Shown: positions 32,342 to 39,721 of the stretch, piece by piece
Layout: every line of letters starts with the position of its first letter
Position numbering within the stretch: position 1 is the first letter of the stretch
DNA from: RUG14130 sp045598325
Lineage (GTDB): Bacteria > Bacillota > Clostridia > Christensenellales > Aristaeellaceae
DNA length: 39,721 nt
Assembly: GCA_045598325.1 (NCBI GenBank)
Contig: JAZLLT010000011.1
Coordinates: 1-39,721 of the forward strand
Direction: 5' to 3'
Notes under the pieces: generated by a model
What the model saw: the letters and a program-made list of their open reading frames with translations, nothing else
What the model was told of the DNA's origin: nothing
The model's database searches: none
Translations under genes and position numbers: made by a program

Positions 32342-33793
32342 ATGAGCTACATCAATCCCGTTCTGCGCGGCTTCTACCCCGACCCCAGTGTCTGCGCAGC
32401 GAACGGCAAATACTATATGGTCAATTCCTCCTTCCAGTTTTTCCCGGGCGTGCCCCTGCACGAGAGCGAGGACCTCGTCAACTGGAAGCCCATCGGTCAC
32501 GTGCTGACCCGTCCTTCCCAACTGCCGCTTGGAAATGCGGACAGCCGCGGCGGCATCTACGCGCCCACGATCCGCTATCATGACGGCCGCTTCTACATGG
32601 TGACCACGAACGTTTCCGGCATGGGCAATTTCTATGTGTGGACGGACGACATCTACGGTCAATGGTCCGAGCCCATCAAGGTGGAGCAGGGCGGAATCGA
32701 CCCTTCCCTGCTGTTTGAAAACGGCAAAACCTATTTCATTTCCAACGGCGTTGCAGACGACGGGACCCACGGCATCACCCAATGCGAGATCGACATCGAA
32801 ACGGGCAGGAAACTGACGCCCTCCGTGTCCCTCTGGCAGGGAACCGGCGGACGCTATCTTGAAGGGCCCCACATGTACCACATCGGCGATACCTACTGGC
32901 TGATGGCGGCGGAGGGCGGCACGGAGTACGGCCATATGATCACCTGCGCAAAAAGCGGCAATGTGTGGGGCCCCTTTACCGCCTGCCCCGTGAACCCCGT
33001 GGTCACAAACCGCAACAAGGCGCCCCATCAGATCCAGGGCATCGGCCACGGCGACCTCGTGTGGGACAAAAACGGAGACATGCACATCCTCTCCCTCGGT
33101 TTCCGTCAACTCGACGATTTCAAGCATTATCATGTTCTCGGCCGCGAGACCATGCTCATGCCCGCGCGTTTTGAAAACGGGTCTCTGATCGGCGGCACCG
33201 ACGGCACGGTGGACACGGAATATTCCTATTACGCAGAGCAGAAACTCAAGAGGGAATGGACCATCGAAAACACCCGCTGGGACGCCGACTGGTCTTTCCT
33301 GCGCAATTACGACCCGTCCGCCTATGAACTGACCGCGGACCGCGCGGTGCTTTACGGGAGAAAAGACACTCTGAGCGGACGCGGCGTCAACACTTTCGTT
33401 GCCCTCCGTCAAAAGGACATGGACTTCATTCTTCGCTGCAAGGTGAAAAACGAAGGCGGCGAGGGCGGCATCACCGTCTACGCGGGCGAAAACGAGCATC
33501 TGGATATCGGAGCCGCGGGCGGAGAGATCTTCCTGCGCTTCACGGTCGCCGGGCTCGAAAACACCGCTGCCCGCATCCCCGCGAGCGGCGATATCACGCT
33601 CATCGTGAAGGGCGAACCGTATTTCTACCGTTTCTTCGCGGAAATCGGCGGAGCGGAAATTTTCCTCGGGAGACTCGCCTCCAAGTATGTTTCCACGGAA
33701 GTGGCGGACGGATTTGTGGGCGTGATGCTGGGTCTGTACGCGCAGGACGGCGGAAAAACGGAGTTCACGGACTTCCGTCTGACCTACAAATAA
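32342..33793 (+). CDS. GH43-family glycoside hydrolase (beta-xylosidase/arabinofuranosidase-like)
   Basis: The 483-residue product has the five-bladed propeller triad: D14 in GFYPDPSV (base), D120 in GGIDPSLLF (pKa modulator) and E174 in YLEGPHMY (acid). A C-terminal beta-sandwich (about 310-483) resembles the GH43 C2 domain, as in beta-1,4-xylosidases that trim xylo-oligosaccharides. No signal peptide, so the substrate is imported. GGAGG lies 6 nt before the ATG at 32342. Xylosidase is favoured by architecture; arabinofuranosidase cannot be excluded. Confidence 0.92.
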   Translation: MSYINPVLRGFYPDPSVCAANGKYYMVNSSFQFFPGVPLHESEDLVNWKPIGHVLTRPSQLPLGNADSRGGIYAPTIRYHDGRFYMVTTNVSGMGNFYVWTDDIYGQWSEPIKVEQGGIDPSLLFENGKTYFISNGVADDGTHGITQCEIDIETGRKLTPSVSLWQGTGGRYLEGPHMYHIGDTYWLMAAEGGTEYGHMITCAKSGNVWGPFTACPVNPVVTNRNKAPHQIQGIGHGDLVWDKNGDMHILSLGFRQLDDFKHYHVLGRETMLMPARFENGSLIGGTDGTVDTEYSYYAEQKLKREWTIENTRWDADWSFLRNYDPSAYELTADRAVLYGRKDTLSGRGVNTFVALRQKDMDFILRCKVKNEGGEGGITVYAGENEHLDIGAAGGEIFLRFTVAGLENTAARIPASGDITLIVKGEPYFYRFFAEIGGAEIFLGRLASKYVSTEVADGFVGVMLGLYAQDGGKTEFTDFRLTYK

Positions 33794-33813
33794 CTTTTTT
33801 CACCATGTATCGG

Positions 33814-33840
33814 GCGGCGGGATCTTCCCGCCGCATTTTC
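33814..33840 (+). terminator. Terminator of the GH43 gene
   Basis: GCGGCGGGA-TCT-TCCCGCCGC followed by ATTTTC. Confidence 0.8.
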
Positions 33841-33855
33841 TTATGCGCGTGAATA

Positions 33856-33922
33856 TTTCCGTTGCTTTTCAAGTTGCAACATTTCCGTCATATTTTCATT
33901 TTCCGTCCGCAACATTCCCGTC
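33856..33922. repeat. Iterated TTTCCGT repeats beside the DnaA-box cluster
   Basis: TTTCCGT at 33856, 33882 and 33900, and TTCCCGT at 33915. Two are inside a longer direct repeat, GCAACATTTCCGTC (33876-33889) and GCAACATTCCCGTC (33909-33922), 13 of 14 identical. Confidence 0.5.
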
Positions 33923-33929
33923 TCCGCGT

Positions 33930-34074
33930 TTGTCCACACATCGTATTATCCACAGACTCGTCCCCGTTTCGGGCGGGTTTTCAACTGTATCGCTGTTTGT
34001 TATCCACCGATTGTGGATAATATTTTCCACTTATCCACAGGTGCAAAGAGGGAAAAGTCGGTTGCTGTGGATAA
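33930..34074. other. Cluster of six DnaA-box-like sites (origin-like or DnaA-titrating region)
   Basis: Perfect TTATCCACA at 33946-33954, 34012-34020 (reverse), 34031-34039 and 34066-34074 (reverse). One-mismatch sites: TTGTCCACA at 33930-33938 and TTATCCACC at 34000-34008. The stretch is non-coding, preceded by short repeats and followed by an AT-rich segment (34078-34120). Density like this is seen at oriC and at DnaA-binding control loci. No dnaA, dnaN or rpmH is in the window. Flanking genes on both sides read toward the block, including secA and prfB, which is the wrong way round for a main Firmicute origin. Confidence 0.6.
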
Positions 34075-34084
34075 CCGACTTTTT
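34053..34084 (+). terminator. Hairpin carrying a DnaA box, terminator-like
   Basis: AAAAGTCGGTT-GCTGTGGAT-AACCGACTTTT, 11-bp stem ending in a T-run. The DnaA box at 34066-34074 spans the loop and the first bases of the second arm. It could end a short plus-strand transcript from the non-coding block. Confidence 0.5.
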
Positions 34085-34160
34085 ACTCATTTATTACGAA
34101 ATTATTTCAGACCACGGTTTGTTGCGTCAGGAAAAGAACGGAAAAGTGACGGTTTTCTTG

Positions 34161-34206
34161 AAAAAAGCAGAAGACCGCGGGCAATCATTCGCTGCCGGCG
34201 GTCTTC
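34161..34206 (-). terminator. Terminator of the secA-prfB-tsaD run
   Basis: Stem GAAGACCGC/GCGGTCTTC (34170-34178 with 34198-34206). On the minus strand TGC and then six T follow the stem. Confidence 0.8.
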
Positions 34207-34220
34207 CGTTTTGATTGTTT

Positions 34221-35285
34221 TCAGTTTTCGATAAAGCGCACGGACGGCTCCGCGTTGAGGTTCAGATCCGCCAGTTCGCCCTTCATCAGGCGGTAGAAGC
34301 CCGCCGCGCCGATCATGACGGCGTTGTCGGTACACAGTCCCGCCGGGGGCATGCAGACGGTGAGTCCCATTTTCTCTCCCCTTCCCTGCGCTTCGCGGCG
34401 GAGCAGGCGGTTGCTTGCCACGCCGCCCGCGAGGGCAAAGGTCTTCGCGCCCGTATCGGCGCAGGCGGCAAGGGCACGGTCCAGCAGGGCGTCCACCACC
34501 GCTTTGCGGAAGGACGCCGCCCAGTCCGCGGCCTTGATCTCGCCGCCGGTCTGGCGAATGGTGTGCGCCTGATTGATGACGGCGGTCTTGAGTCCGCTGA
34601 AAGAAAAGTCGTACTTTCCTTCGGTGTGCATTTTCGGGAATTTGTACGCCTTGTCGTCGCCGTCCTCCGCCAGTTTGTCCAGCAGCGGTCCGCCGGGATA
34701 CGGGATCTCCAGCACGCGGGCGACCTTGTCGAAGGCTTCGCCCGCCGCGTCATCCACGGTGTGCCCCAGCAGTTCATAGCGTCCGTACTCGGTCACATTC
34801 ACGATGTGGCTGTGTCCGCCGCTGGCGACGAGGCACACAAAGGGCGGCTCGAGCGTCTTGTCCGCGATGAAGTTGGCGCTCACATGGCCTTCGATGTGGT
34901 TGACGGGAATAAGGGGCTTGTCCCACGCGTAGGCGAGGGCTTTGGCGAAACTGACGCCCGTGAGCAGGGCGCCCACGAGACCCGGACCGAAGGTGACCGC
35001 GACGGCGTCGATGTCGTCCTTGGTCATATTCGCGTCGGCAAGCGCCTTTTCGAGCAGGGGCGAGAGCGCCTCCACATGCATGCGGGAGGCGATTTCCGGC
35101 ACCACGCCGCCGTAGAGGGCGTGGATGTCGATCTGCGTGGCGATCTCGTTGGCCAGCACTTCCCGTCCGTCCCGCACGATGGCGATGGCGGTCTCGTCGC
35201 AGCTGCTCTCCACAGAGAGCACCACGGCGTGTTTTTTCCGGGTCAATACCCGCGCTTTCGCGCGGGCTCTTTCCATGTATGACAT
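34221..35285 (-). CDS. tsaD: tRNA N6-threonylcarbamoyladenosine transferase
   Basis: Transfers the threonylcarbamoyl group to A37 of ANN-decoding tRNAs with TsaB and TsaE. The 354-residue product has VVLSVESSCDETAIAI, the metal-binding H130-IEG-H134, VASGGHSHIV, DDAAGEAFDKVAR, PYPGGP, and the C-terminal GGVASNRLLR and LCTDNAVMIG. Length is normal apart from an N-terminal extension of about 18 basic residues before the ATPase core. ATG 35285 follows the prfB stop after 1 nt, so it is likely coupled; the internal M4 is the alternative. TsaB and TsaE are not in the window. Confidence 0.97.
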   Translation of the reverse strand: MSYMERARAKARVLTRKKHAVVLSVESSCDETAIAIVRDGREVLANEIATQIDIHALYGGVVPEIASRMHVEALSPLLEKALADANMTKDDIDAVAVTFGPGLVGALLTGVSFAKALAYAWDKPLIPVNHIEGHVSANFIADKTLEPPFVCLVASGGHSHIVNVTEYGRYELLGHTVDDAAGEAFDKVARVLEIPYPGGPLLDKLAEDGDDKAYKFPKMHTEGKYDFSFSGLKTAVINQAHTIRQTGGEIKAADWAASFRKAVVDALLDRALAACADTGAKTFALAGGVASNRLLRREAQGRGEKMGLTVCMPPAGLCTDNAVMIGAAGFYRLMKGELADLNLNAEPSVRFIEN

Positions 35286-35286
35286 A

Positions 35287-36387
35287 TTACAGCATCTGCA
35301 GATACGCGGTCACGAAGCCTTCGAGGTCGCCGTCCATCACATTGTCGATGTTGCCGTTTTCATATCCGGTGCGGTGATCCTTGACCAGCGTGTAGGGCTG
35401 GAAGACATAGGAGCGTATCTGACTGCCCCATTCGATCTTTTTGAGTTCGCCTTTGACTTCGCCCATCAGTTCCTGGCGCTTCTGTTCCTGGAGTTCTGCC
35501 AGTCTCGCGCGGAGCATGCGGAAGCAGGTTTCCTTGTTCTGCACCTGAGAACGCTCATTCTGGCACTGTACCACGATGCCGGTGGGCAGGTGGGTGATGC
35601 GGACGGCGGAGTCGGTACGGTTGACATGCTGTCCGCCCTTGCCGGACGCGCGGTAGGTGTCGATGCGCAGGTCATCCGCTTCGATGGGGATCTCGCCCTC
35701 ATCCTCGATGACGGGAGCCACATCCAGAGAGGAGAAGGAGGTGTGGCGGCGCGCCGCGGCGTCAAAGGGAGAAATGCGCACGAGGCGGTGAACGCCTCTC
35801 TCGCTCTTCATGAAGCCGTAGGCATAATCGCCGGACACTTCCCAGGTGACGGACTTGACGCCCGCTTCATCGCCTTCCAGCATATCCAGTTCGCGCACGG
35901 CAAAACCCATGCGCTCACCGAAACGGGTGTACATGCGGTAGAGCATCTGCGTCCAGTCCTGCGCCTCGGTTCCGCCCGCGCCCGCGTGGAGGGAAAGGAT
36001 GCAGTCGTTCATGTCATACTGACCGGTGAGCAGGGTGGTCAGGCGCAGATTTTCCATTTCCTCGCGCAGGGCTTTCAATTCCCTGTCGATTTCGCCGGAC
36101 ATCTCGTCTCCGCCGCCCTCTTCCTCGGCCAGTTCCATCATCACATCCACATCCTCGAGACGGGACACGAGGGACTCATAGTGCTTGATGCGGCCTTCGC
36201 AGGAGCGCATTTTCTGATTGACTTTCTGCGCGCGCTCCACATCGTCCCAGAATCCGGGAGACGCCATGTCCTCCTGATACTCCACGAGCTGCTCGCGGAG
36301 CCCCGCGATGTTCAAGGATTTTTCGTTCTCCGCCAGCATGCCCTGCAGAGCGGTGATTTCCTGACGGAACACTTCGGATTCGTACAT
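35287..36387 (-). CDS. prfB: Peptide chain release factor 2
   Basis: Reads UAA and UGA stops and releases the peptide. The 366-residue product has the RF2 codon-recognition tripeptide S206-P-F208 (in VRISPFDAAARRHTSFSS), the catalytic G251-G-Q253, and the C-terminal WGSQIRSYVF. The N-terminal region runs in one frame through the place where many bacteria have the in-frame UGA and programmed +1 shift, so autoregulation by frameshifting is absent here. GGAGG is 7 nt before the ATG. It follows secA by 32 nt. Confidence 0.97.
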   Translation of the reverse strand: MYESEVFRQEITALQGMLAENEKSLNIAGLREQLVEYQEDMASPGFWDDVERAQKVNQKMRSCEGRIKHYESLVSRLEDVDVMMELAEEEGGGDEMSGEIDRELKALREEMENLRLTTLLTGQYDMNDCILSLHAGAGGTEAQDWTQMLYRMYTRFGERMGFAVRELDMLEGDEAGVKSVTWEVSGDYAYGFMKSERGVHRLVRISPFDAAARRHTSFSSLDVAPVIEDEGEIPIEADDLRIDTYRASGKGGQHVNRTDSAVRITHLPTGIVVQCQNERSQVQNKETCFRMLRARLAELQEQKRQELMGEVKGELKKIEWGSQIRSYVFQPYTLVKDHRTGYENGNIDNVMDGDLEGFVTAYLQML

Positions 36388-36419
36388 AAAAATTCCTCCG
36401 GTTCAGAATCAATACTGTA

Positions 36420-39119
36420 TTACTGTCCTTTGCCGCAGCATTCCTTGAACTTTTTGCCGCTGCCGCAGGGACAGGGATCGTTGCGTCCGACCTTCTTCAC
36501 GCTCTTGACGGGCTCCTTGGCGACGCTCGTATCTACATTGGTCACGATGTTCTTCGCCACTTCCTTGCGCTCGGGCGGGCGGGAAATGATAGCGGTGTAG
36601 AGGCGGCGCAGGGTGTCCTCCTGAATGAGGTGGACCATTTCCTCGAACATGTCGTAGCCTTCGTGCTGATATTCCACGATGGGCTGGCGCTGTCCGTAGG
36701 CGCGCAGACCGATGCCTTCACGCAGCTGGTCCATGGCGTCGATGTGGTCCATCCAGCGGCGGTCGACGCTGGAGAGCACGATGGCGCGCTCCACTTCGCG
36801 CATGTCGAAGCCTGCTTCGGTGACGGCGGCTTCGCGCTTCTCGTACTGTTCGATGCTCTTTTCCCGGATCGCCTCTTTCAGGGCTTCCTTGGTCTTGTTC
36901 GTCAGATTTTCAAAGCACCCGGTGACCGCGTTTGCGGGGGCGCAGATGCGGGCGAGATAATCGTTGAGGCCCTTGATGTCCCAGGTGTCGGGCGTTCCCG
37001 CGCAGTGGGCTTCGATGGCTTCGTCGAGGATCGTGTCGCGCATGTCGGAAATGCGCTGCTTCATGTCGCCGCCTTCGAGCACTTCCCTGCGTTCGGCGTA
37101 GATGATGTTTCTCTGGGTGTTCATCACATCGTCGTACTGGAGCACGCTCTTGCGGATCTCGAAGTTGCGGCTTTCGACCCGCTTCTGGGAGGACTCGATC
37201 TGCTTGCTGAGGACACCGAATTCGATGCGGTCGTTTTCGCTCACGCCCAGTTTTTCCACCATGGGATTGATGCGGTCGGAACCGAACAGACGCATGAGGT
37301 CGTCCTGCAGGGAGATGAAGAACCGGCTGGCGCCGGGGTCGCCCTGACGGCCCGCGCGTCCGCGCAGCTGGTTGTCGATGCGGCGGGATTCATGCCGCTC
37401 GGTACCGATGATATAGAGACCGCCCAGAGCCACGACTTCCTCGTGCTCTCTGTCGGTTTCCTTCCTGTGTTGCGCGTACAGGTCGTTATACAGGGCGCGG
37501 ACTTCCTTGACCTCGTCGCTCACATCCTCGCTGTGACCGACGGCTTCCTCGATGACCGCTTCCTCGTAGCCCTGCAGTTTCAGTTCATGCTTCGCCATGA
37601 ACTCCGCGTTGCCGCCAAGCAGGATGTCCGTTCCGCGTCCCGCCATGTTGGTGGAAATTGTGACGGCGCCCTTTTTGCCGGCCTGCGCGACGATCTCGGC
37701 TTCCTTCTCGTGGAACTTGGCGTTCAGGACGGTGTGGCGGATGCCGCGCCGCTCCAGAAGTTTGCTCACATATTCGCTTTTTTCAACGGAAACGGTTCCC
37801 ACCAGCACGGGCTGACCGCTCTTGTGGAGCCGCTCGACCTCGTCCGCCACGGCGTCGAATTTGCCCTTCACGGTGGTGTAAACGGCGTCGTTTTCGTCCT
37901 TGCGGATCATGGGGCGGTTGGTGGGGATGGTGACGACATCCAGACGGTAGATGCCGCGGAACTCGTCTTCCTCGGTCTTGGCGGTACCCGTCATGCCCGA
38001 GATCTTTTTATACATGCGGAAGTAGTTCTGGAAGGTGATGGTGGCGAGGGTCTTGCTCTCGCGTTCCACCTTCACATGCTCTTTGGCTTCGATGGCCTGA
38101 TGGAGACCGTCGCTGTAGCGGCGTCCCACCATGAGGCGGCCCGTGAACTCATCCACGATGATGACCTGACCGTCCTTGACCACATAGTCCACATCGCGCT
38201 TCATGAGGTTGTTGGCACGCAGGGCAGCGAGGATATGGTGGTACAGTTCCGCGTTCTGGGGATCGGACAGGTTCTCGATGTTGAACGCCTGTTCCGCCTT
38301 GCGTACGCCTTCCTCGGTCAGGGTGATGGTCTTTTCTTTTTCGTCCTTGGTGAAGTCCTTGTCCTCGCCTTCCCTCAGGCGGGTGACGAAGCGGTCGGCG
38401 AGATTGTACAGTTCCGTGCTCTTGTCACCCTGACCGGAAATGATGAGGGGCGTGCGGGCTTCATCGATGAGGATGGAGTCCACCTCGTCCACGATGGCGA
38501 AGTTGAGCGGCCTCTGCACCATGTTTTCCTTGCGGACGACCATGTTGTCGCGCAGATAGTCGAAGCCCAACTCGTTGTTGGTGGCGTAGGTGACATCCGC
38601 GGCATAGGCTTCCTGCCTCTGCTCAGGCGTCATGTCGTGGAGGATGAGGCCTACTTTGAGGCCCATGAAGCGGTAGATCTTGCCCATCCACTCGCTGTGG
38701 TATTTGGCGAGGTAATCGTTGACCGTGACCACATGCACGCCGTCTCCTGGGAGGGCGTTCACATAGGCGGCGAGGGCGGCGGTCAAGGTCTTGCCTTCAC
38801 CGGTCTTCATCTCGGCGATGCGGCCCTGATGCAGCACGATGGCGCCCACCAGCTGCACGGGGAACGCCTTCTGCCCGATGGCGCGGTAAGCACCCTCGCG
38901 GACAGCCGCCAGCGCGTCCACCAGCAGGTCGTCGAGGTTCTCGCCCTGATTCAGCCTGTCGCGGAAGGAAACGGTCAGCGCGCGCAGGGCGGCGTCGGTG
39001 AGTTTGCTCATCTCAGTATCTTTTTCCTCGATGAGCGCCACCTTTTTCATGATCTTCTTGACTTCCGCCTCGTTGGAACCGGAGAGAAGACCCTTGATGA
39101 AATCAAACATTTTTTCCAT
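36420..39119 (-). CDS. secA: Protein translocase ATPase SecA
   Basis: Motor of the Sec translocase. The 899-residue product has Walker A G107-EGK-T111 (MKTGEGKTL), DEVD at 211-214 followed by SILIDEARTPL, the GTDILLGGNAE and QLRGRAGRQGDPG motifs of the second nucleotide domain, and the C-terminal zinc motif CPCGSGKKFKECCG used to bind SecB or ribosomes. GGAG lies 8 nt before the ATG, and a consensus-like promoter lies just upstream. First gene of a secA-prfB-tsaD transcription unit; secA next to prfB is common in Firmicutes. Confidence 0.98.
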   Translation of the reverse strand: MEKMFDFIKGLLSGSNEAEVKKIMKKVALIEEKDTEMSKLTDAALRALTVSFRDRLNQGENLDDLLVDALAAVREGAYRAIGQKAFPVQLVGAIVLHQGRIAEMKTGEGKTLTAALAAYVNALPGDGVHVVTVNDYLAKYHSEWMGKIYRFMGLKVGLILHDMTPEQRQEAYAADVTYATNNELGFDYLRDNMVVRKENMVQRPLNFAIVDEVDSILIDEARTPLIISGQGDKSTELYNLADRFVTRLREGEDKDFTKDEKEKTITLTEEGVRKAEQAFNIENLSDPQNAELYHHILAALRANNLMKRDVDYVVKDGQVIIVDEFTGRLMVGRRYSDGLHQAIEAKEHVKVERESKTLATITFQNYFRMYKKISGMTGTAKTEEDEFRGIYRLDVVTIPTNRPMIRKDENDAVYTTVKGKFDAVADEVERLHKSGQPVLVGTVSVEKSEYVSKLLERRGIRHTVLNAKFHEKEAEIVAQAGKKGAVTISTNMAGRGTDILLGGNAEFMAKHELKLQGYEEAVIEEAVGHSEDVSDEVKEVRALYNDLYAQHRKETDREHEEVVALGGLYIIGTERHESRRIDNQLRGRAGRQGDPGASRFFISLQDDLMRLFGSDRINPMVEKLGVSENDRIEFGVLSKQIESSQKRVESRNFEIRKSVLQYDDVMNTQRNIIYAERREVLEGGDMKQRISDMRDTILDEAIEAHCAGTPDTWDIKGLNDYLARICAPANAVTGCFENLTNKTKEALKEAIREKSIEQYEKREAAVTEAGFDMREVERAIVLSSVDRRWMDHIDAMDQLREGIGLRAYGQRQPIVEYQHEGYDMFEEMVHLIQEDTLRRLYTAIISRPPERKEVAKNIVTNVDTSVAKEPVKSVKKVGRNDPCPCGSGKKFKECCGKGQ

Positions 39120-39150
39120 AATGTATGCTCCGTAAAAGCCTTAATGATTT

Positions 39151-39179
39151 ATTATAGCATTTTTTCGCGCGCCGCGCAA
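39151..39179 (-). promoter_or_regulatory. Promoter of the secA-prfB-tsaD run
   Basis: Minus strand TTGCGC, 17 nt, TATAAT; 31 nt upstream of the secA ATG. Confidence 0.75.
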
Positions 39180-39182
39180 GTA

Positions 39183-39721
39183 TCAGGGCAACTGTTCTAC
39201 GCTTCCGATGCCGTTTTTAACACGGATCAGGAACCAGCGTGTCTTCTCGAAAGGATTCATGTGGGCAAGGACATCCCGGTAGACGCTCTTTGCCTGCGCG
39301 ATGGACGCCGCGGACGGCTTCTTTCCGGAATAGCGCAGGCGGGCGATCTCGCCGGACAGAGCGATGAGCCGCTCATCCACCGCTTCCGCTTCCACGGCGC
39401 GGACGGCAAATTCGCCGGGCGTATCGCCGCTCAGGTAGCGGATGCCGCGGGAGGACAGGGCGTCCAGGATGCAGCGGTACCAGAGCATGAGGGTATCCGT
39501 GTCGTTTTTTTGCTTCCGCGCGCAAAGGTCGGGCGAAACCGCTTTCACGCGGCGGACAAGGCGGTAAACGCCGTAGGCGAAGGCGGCGAGGATCAACAGG
39601 ATCCAAAGCCATCTGCCTCCGTTCCCTTCGTTTCCGCTGTTGCTGCCGTCTTCTCCCCCGTGCCCGCGGGTATCGGGTTCGTCGGGTTCACCGGGCGTGG
39701 CGGGCGGCGGCGTGGGCGCGG
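39183..39721 (-). CDS. C-terminal part of a membrane protein (TgpA/DUF4129-like), cut by the window end
   Basis: The frame runs from the window end to a TGA at 39183, about 178 residues. Order: a low-complexity outer linker (P/T-rich, then G/E/N-rich), a membrane helix (WLWILLILAAFAYGVY), a basic stop-transfer stretch, and a cytoplasmic domain of about 110 residues with LWYRCILDALSSRGIRYLSG and DTPGEFAVRA. The pattern of the last domain, a helical tail after one span with T-P-x-E near its middle, is that of DUF4129 at the end of transglutaminase-like TgpA proteins. The catalytic part, if any, would lie to the right of the window. A TTG inside the helix is not a real start. Confidence 0.6.
   Translation of the reverse strand, partial: APTPPPATPGEPDEPDTRGHGGEDGSNSGNEGNGGRWLWILLILAAFAYGVYRLVRRVKAVSPDLCARKQKNDTDTLMLWYRCILDALSSRGIRYLSGDTPGEFAVRAVEAEAVDERLIALSGEIARLRYSGKKPSAASIAQAKSVYRDVLAHMNPFEKTRWFLIRVKNGIGSVEQLP

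Noticed and set aside
1..39721. CRISPR arrays, complete insertion sequences, rRNA genes, intact tRNA genes or riboswitches
   Set aside because: No regular spacer-repeat pattern, no transposase with terminal inverted repeats, and no complete RNA gene was seen on either strand; weak or unusual RNA structures could be missed by eye.

Overview
The window looks like a chromosomal piece of a Gram-positive Firmicute, most likely a gut- or rumen-type Clostridia (family not determinable from sequence alone). Reasons: strong GGAGG-type ribosome binding sites, frequent GTG/TTG starts, short T-tailed hairpin terminators, two D,D-carboxypeptidases, DegV, VanW-domain and GerMN proteins, a SecA with a CxC zinc tail, and cytoplasmic-type glycoside hydrolases. 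Core genes are GC-rich. Two stretches are visibly AT-richer and look acquired: about 2150-4200 (Fic gene) and about 30040-32220 (two unknown genes).

Layout. 1-1945: an accessory locus with three short minus-strand peptide genes carrying double-glycine-like leaders (39-230, 417-575, 1693-1845) and one plus-strand secreted protein with a sortase-type C-terminus (815-1441). Two of the peptides share an 18-residue leader register and the same unusual promoter. 2075-4200: a 3' fragment of tRNA-Pro (nucleotides 32-73) with its terminator, then an AT-rich insert with a Fic protein behind a palindromic operator. 4272-6769: two tandem D,D-carboxypeptidases. 6960-10255: response regulator, histidine kinase and GerMN protein, an order like MtrA-MtrB-LpqB. 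10359-18946: one tightly packed operon: FHA protein, FtsW/RodA, class B PBP, MoxR ATPase, DUF58 protein, polytopic membrane protein, UvrC. 18981-23885 (minus): VanW protein, DegV, DUF1846, then a kinase-like phosphotransferase. 24063-29989: AlaX-type editing protein, SGNH hydrolase and C69 dipeptidase (minus), Gfo/Idh/MocA oxidoreductase and GH27 glycosidase (plus). 30046-32132 (minus): two unknown genes driven by near-identical duplicated promoters. 32342-33793: GH43 glycosidase. 33843-34084: a non-coding block with repeats and six DnaA-box-like sites. 34221-39721 (minus): TsaD, RF2 and SecA, then the C-terminal part of a membrane protein that runs off the window.

Together the core genes concern cell-wall assembly and remodelling (FtsW, PBP, carboxypeptidases, VanW, a two-component system) with housekeeping translation, secretion and repair genes. 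The most unusual material is the leader-peptide locus with its shared promoter, the DnaA-box cluster far from any dnaA gene, and the duplicated-promoter pair of unknown genes.
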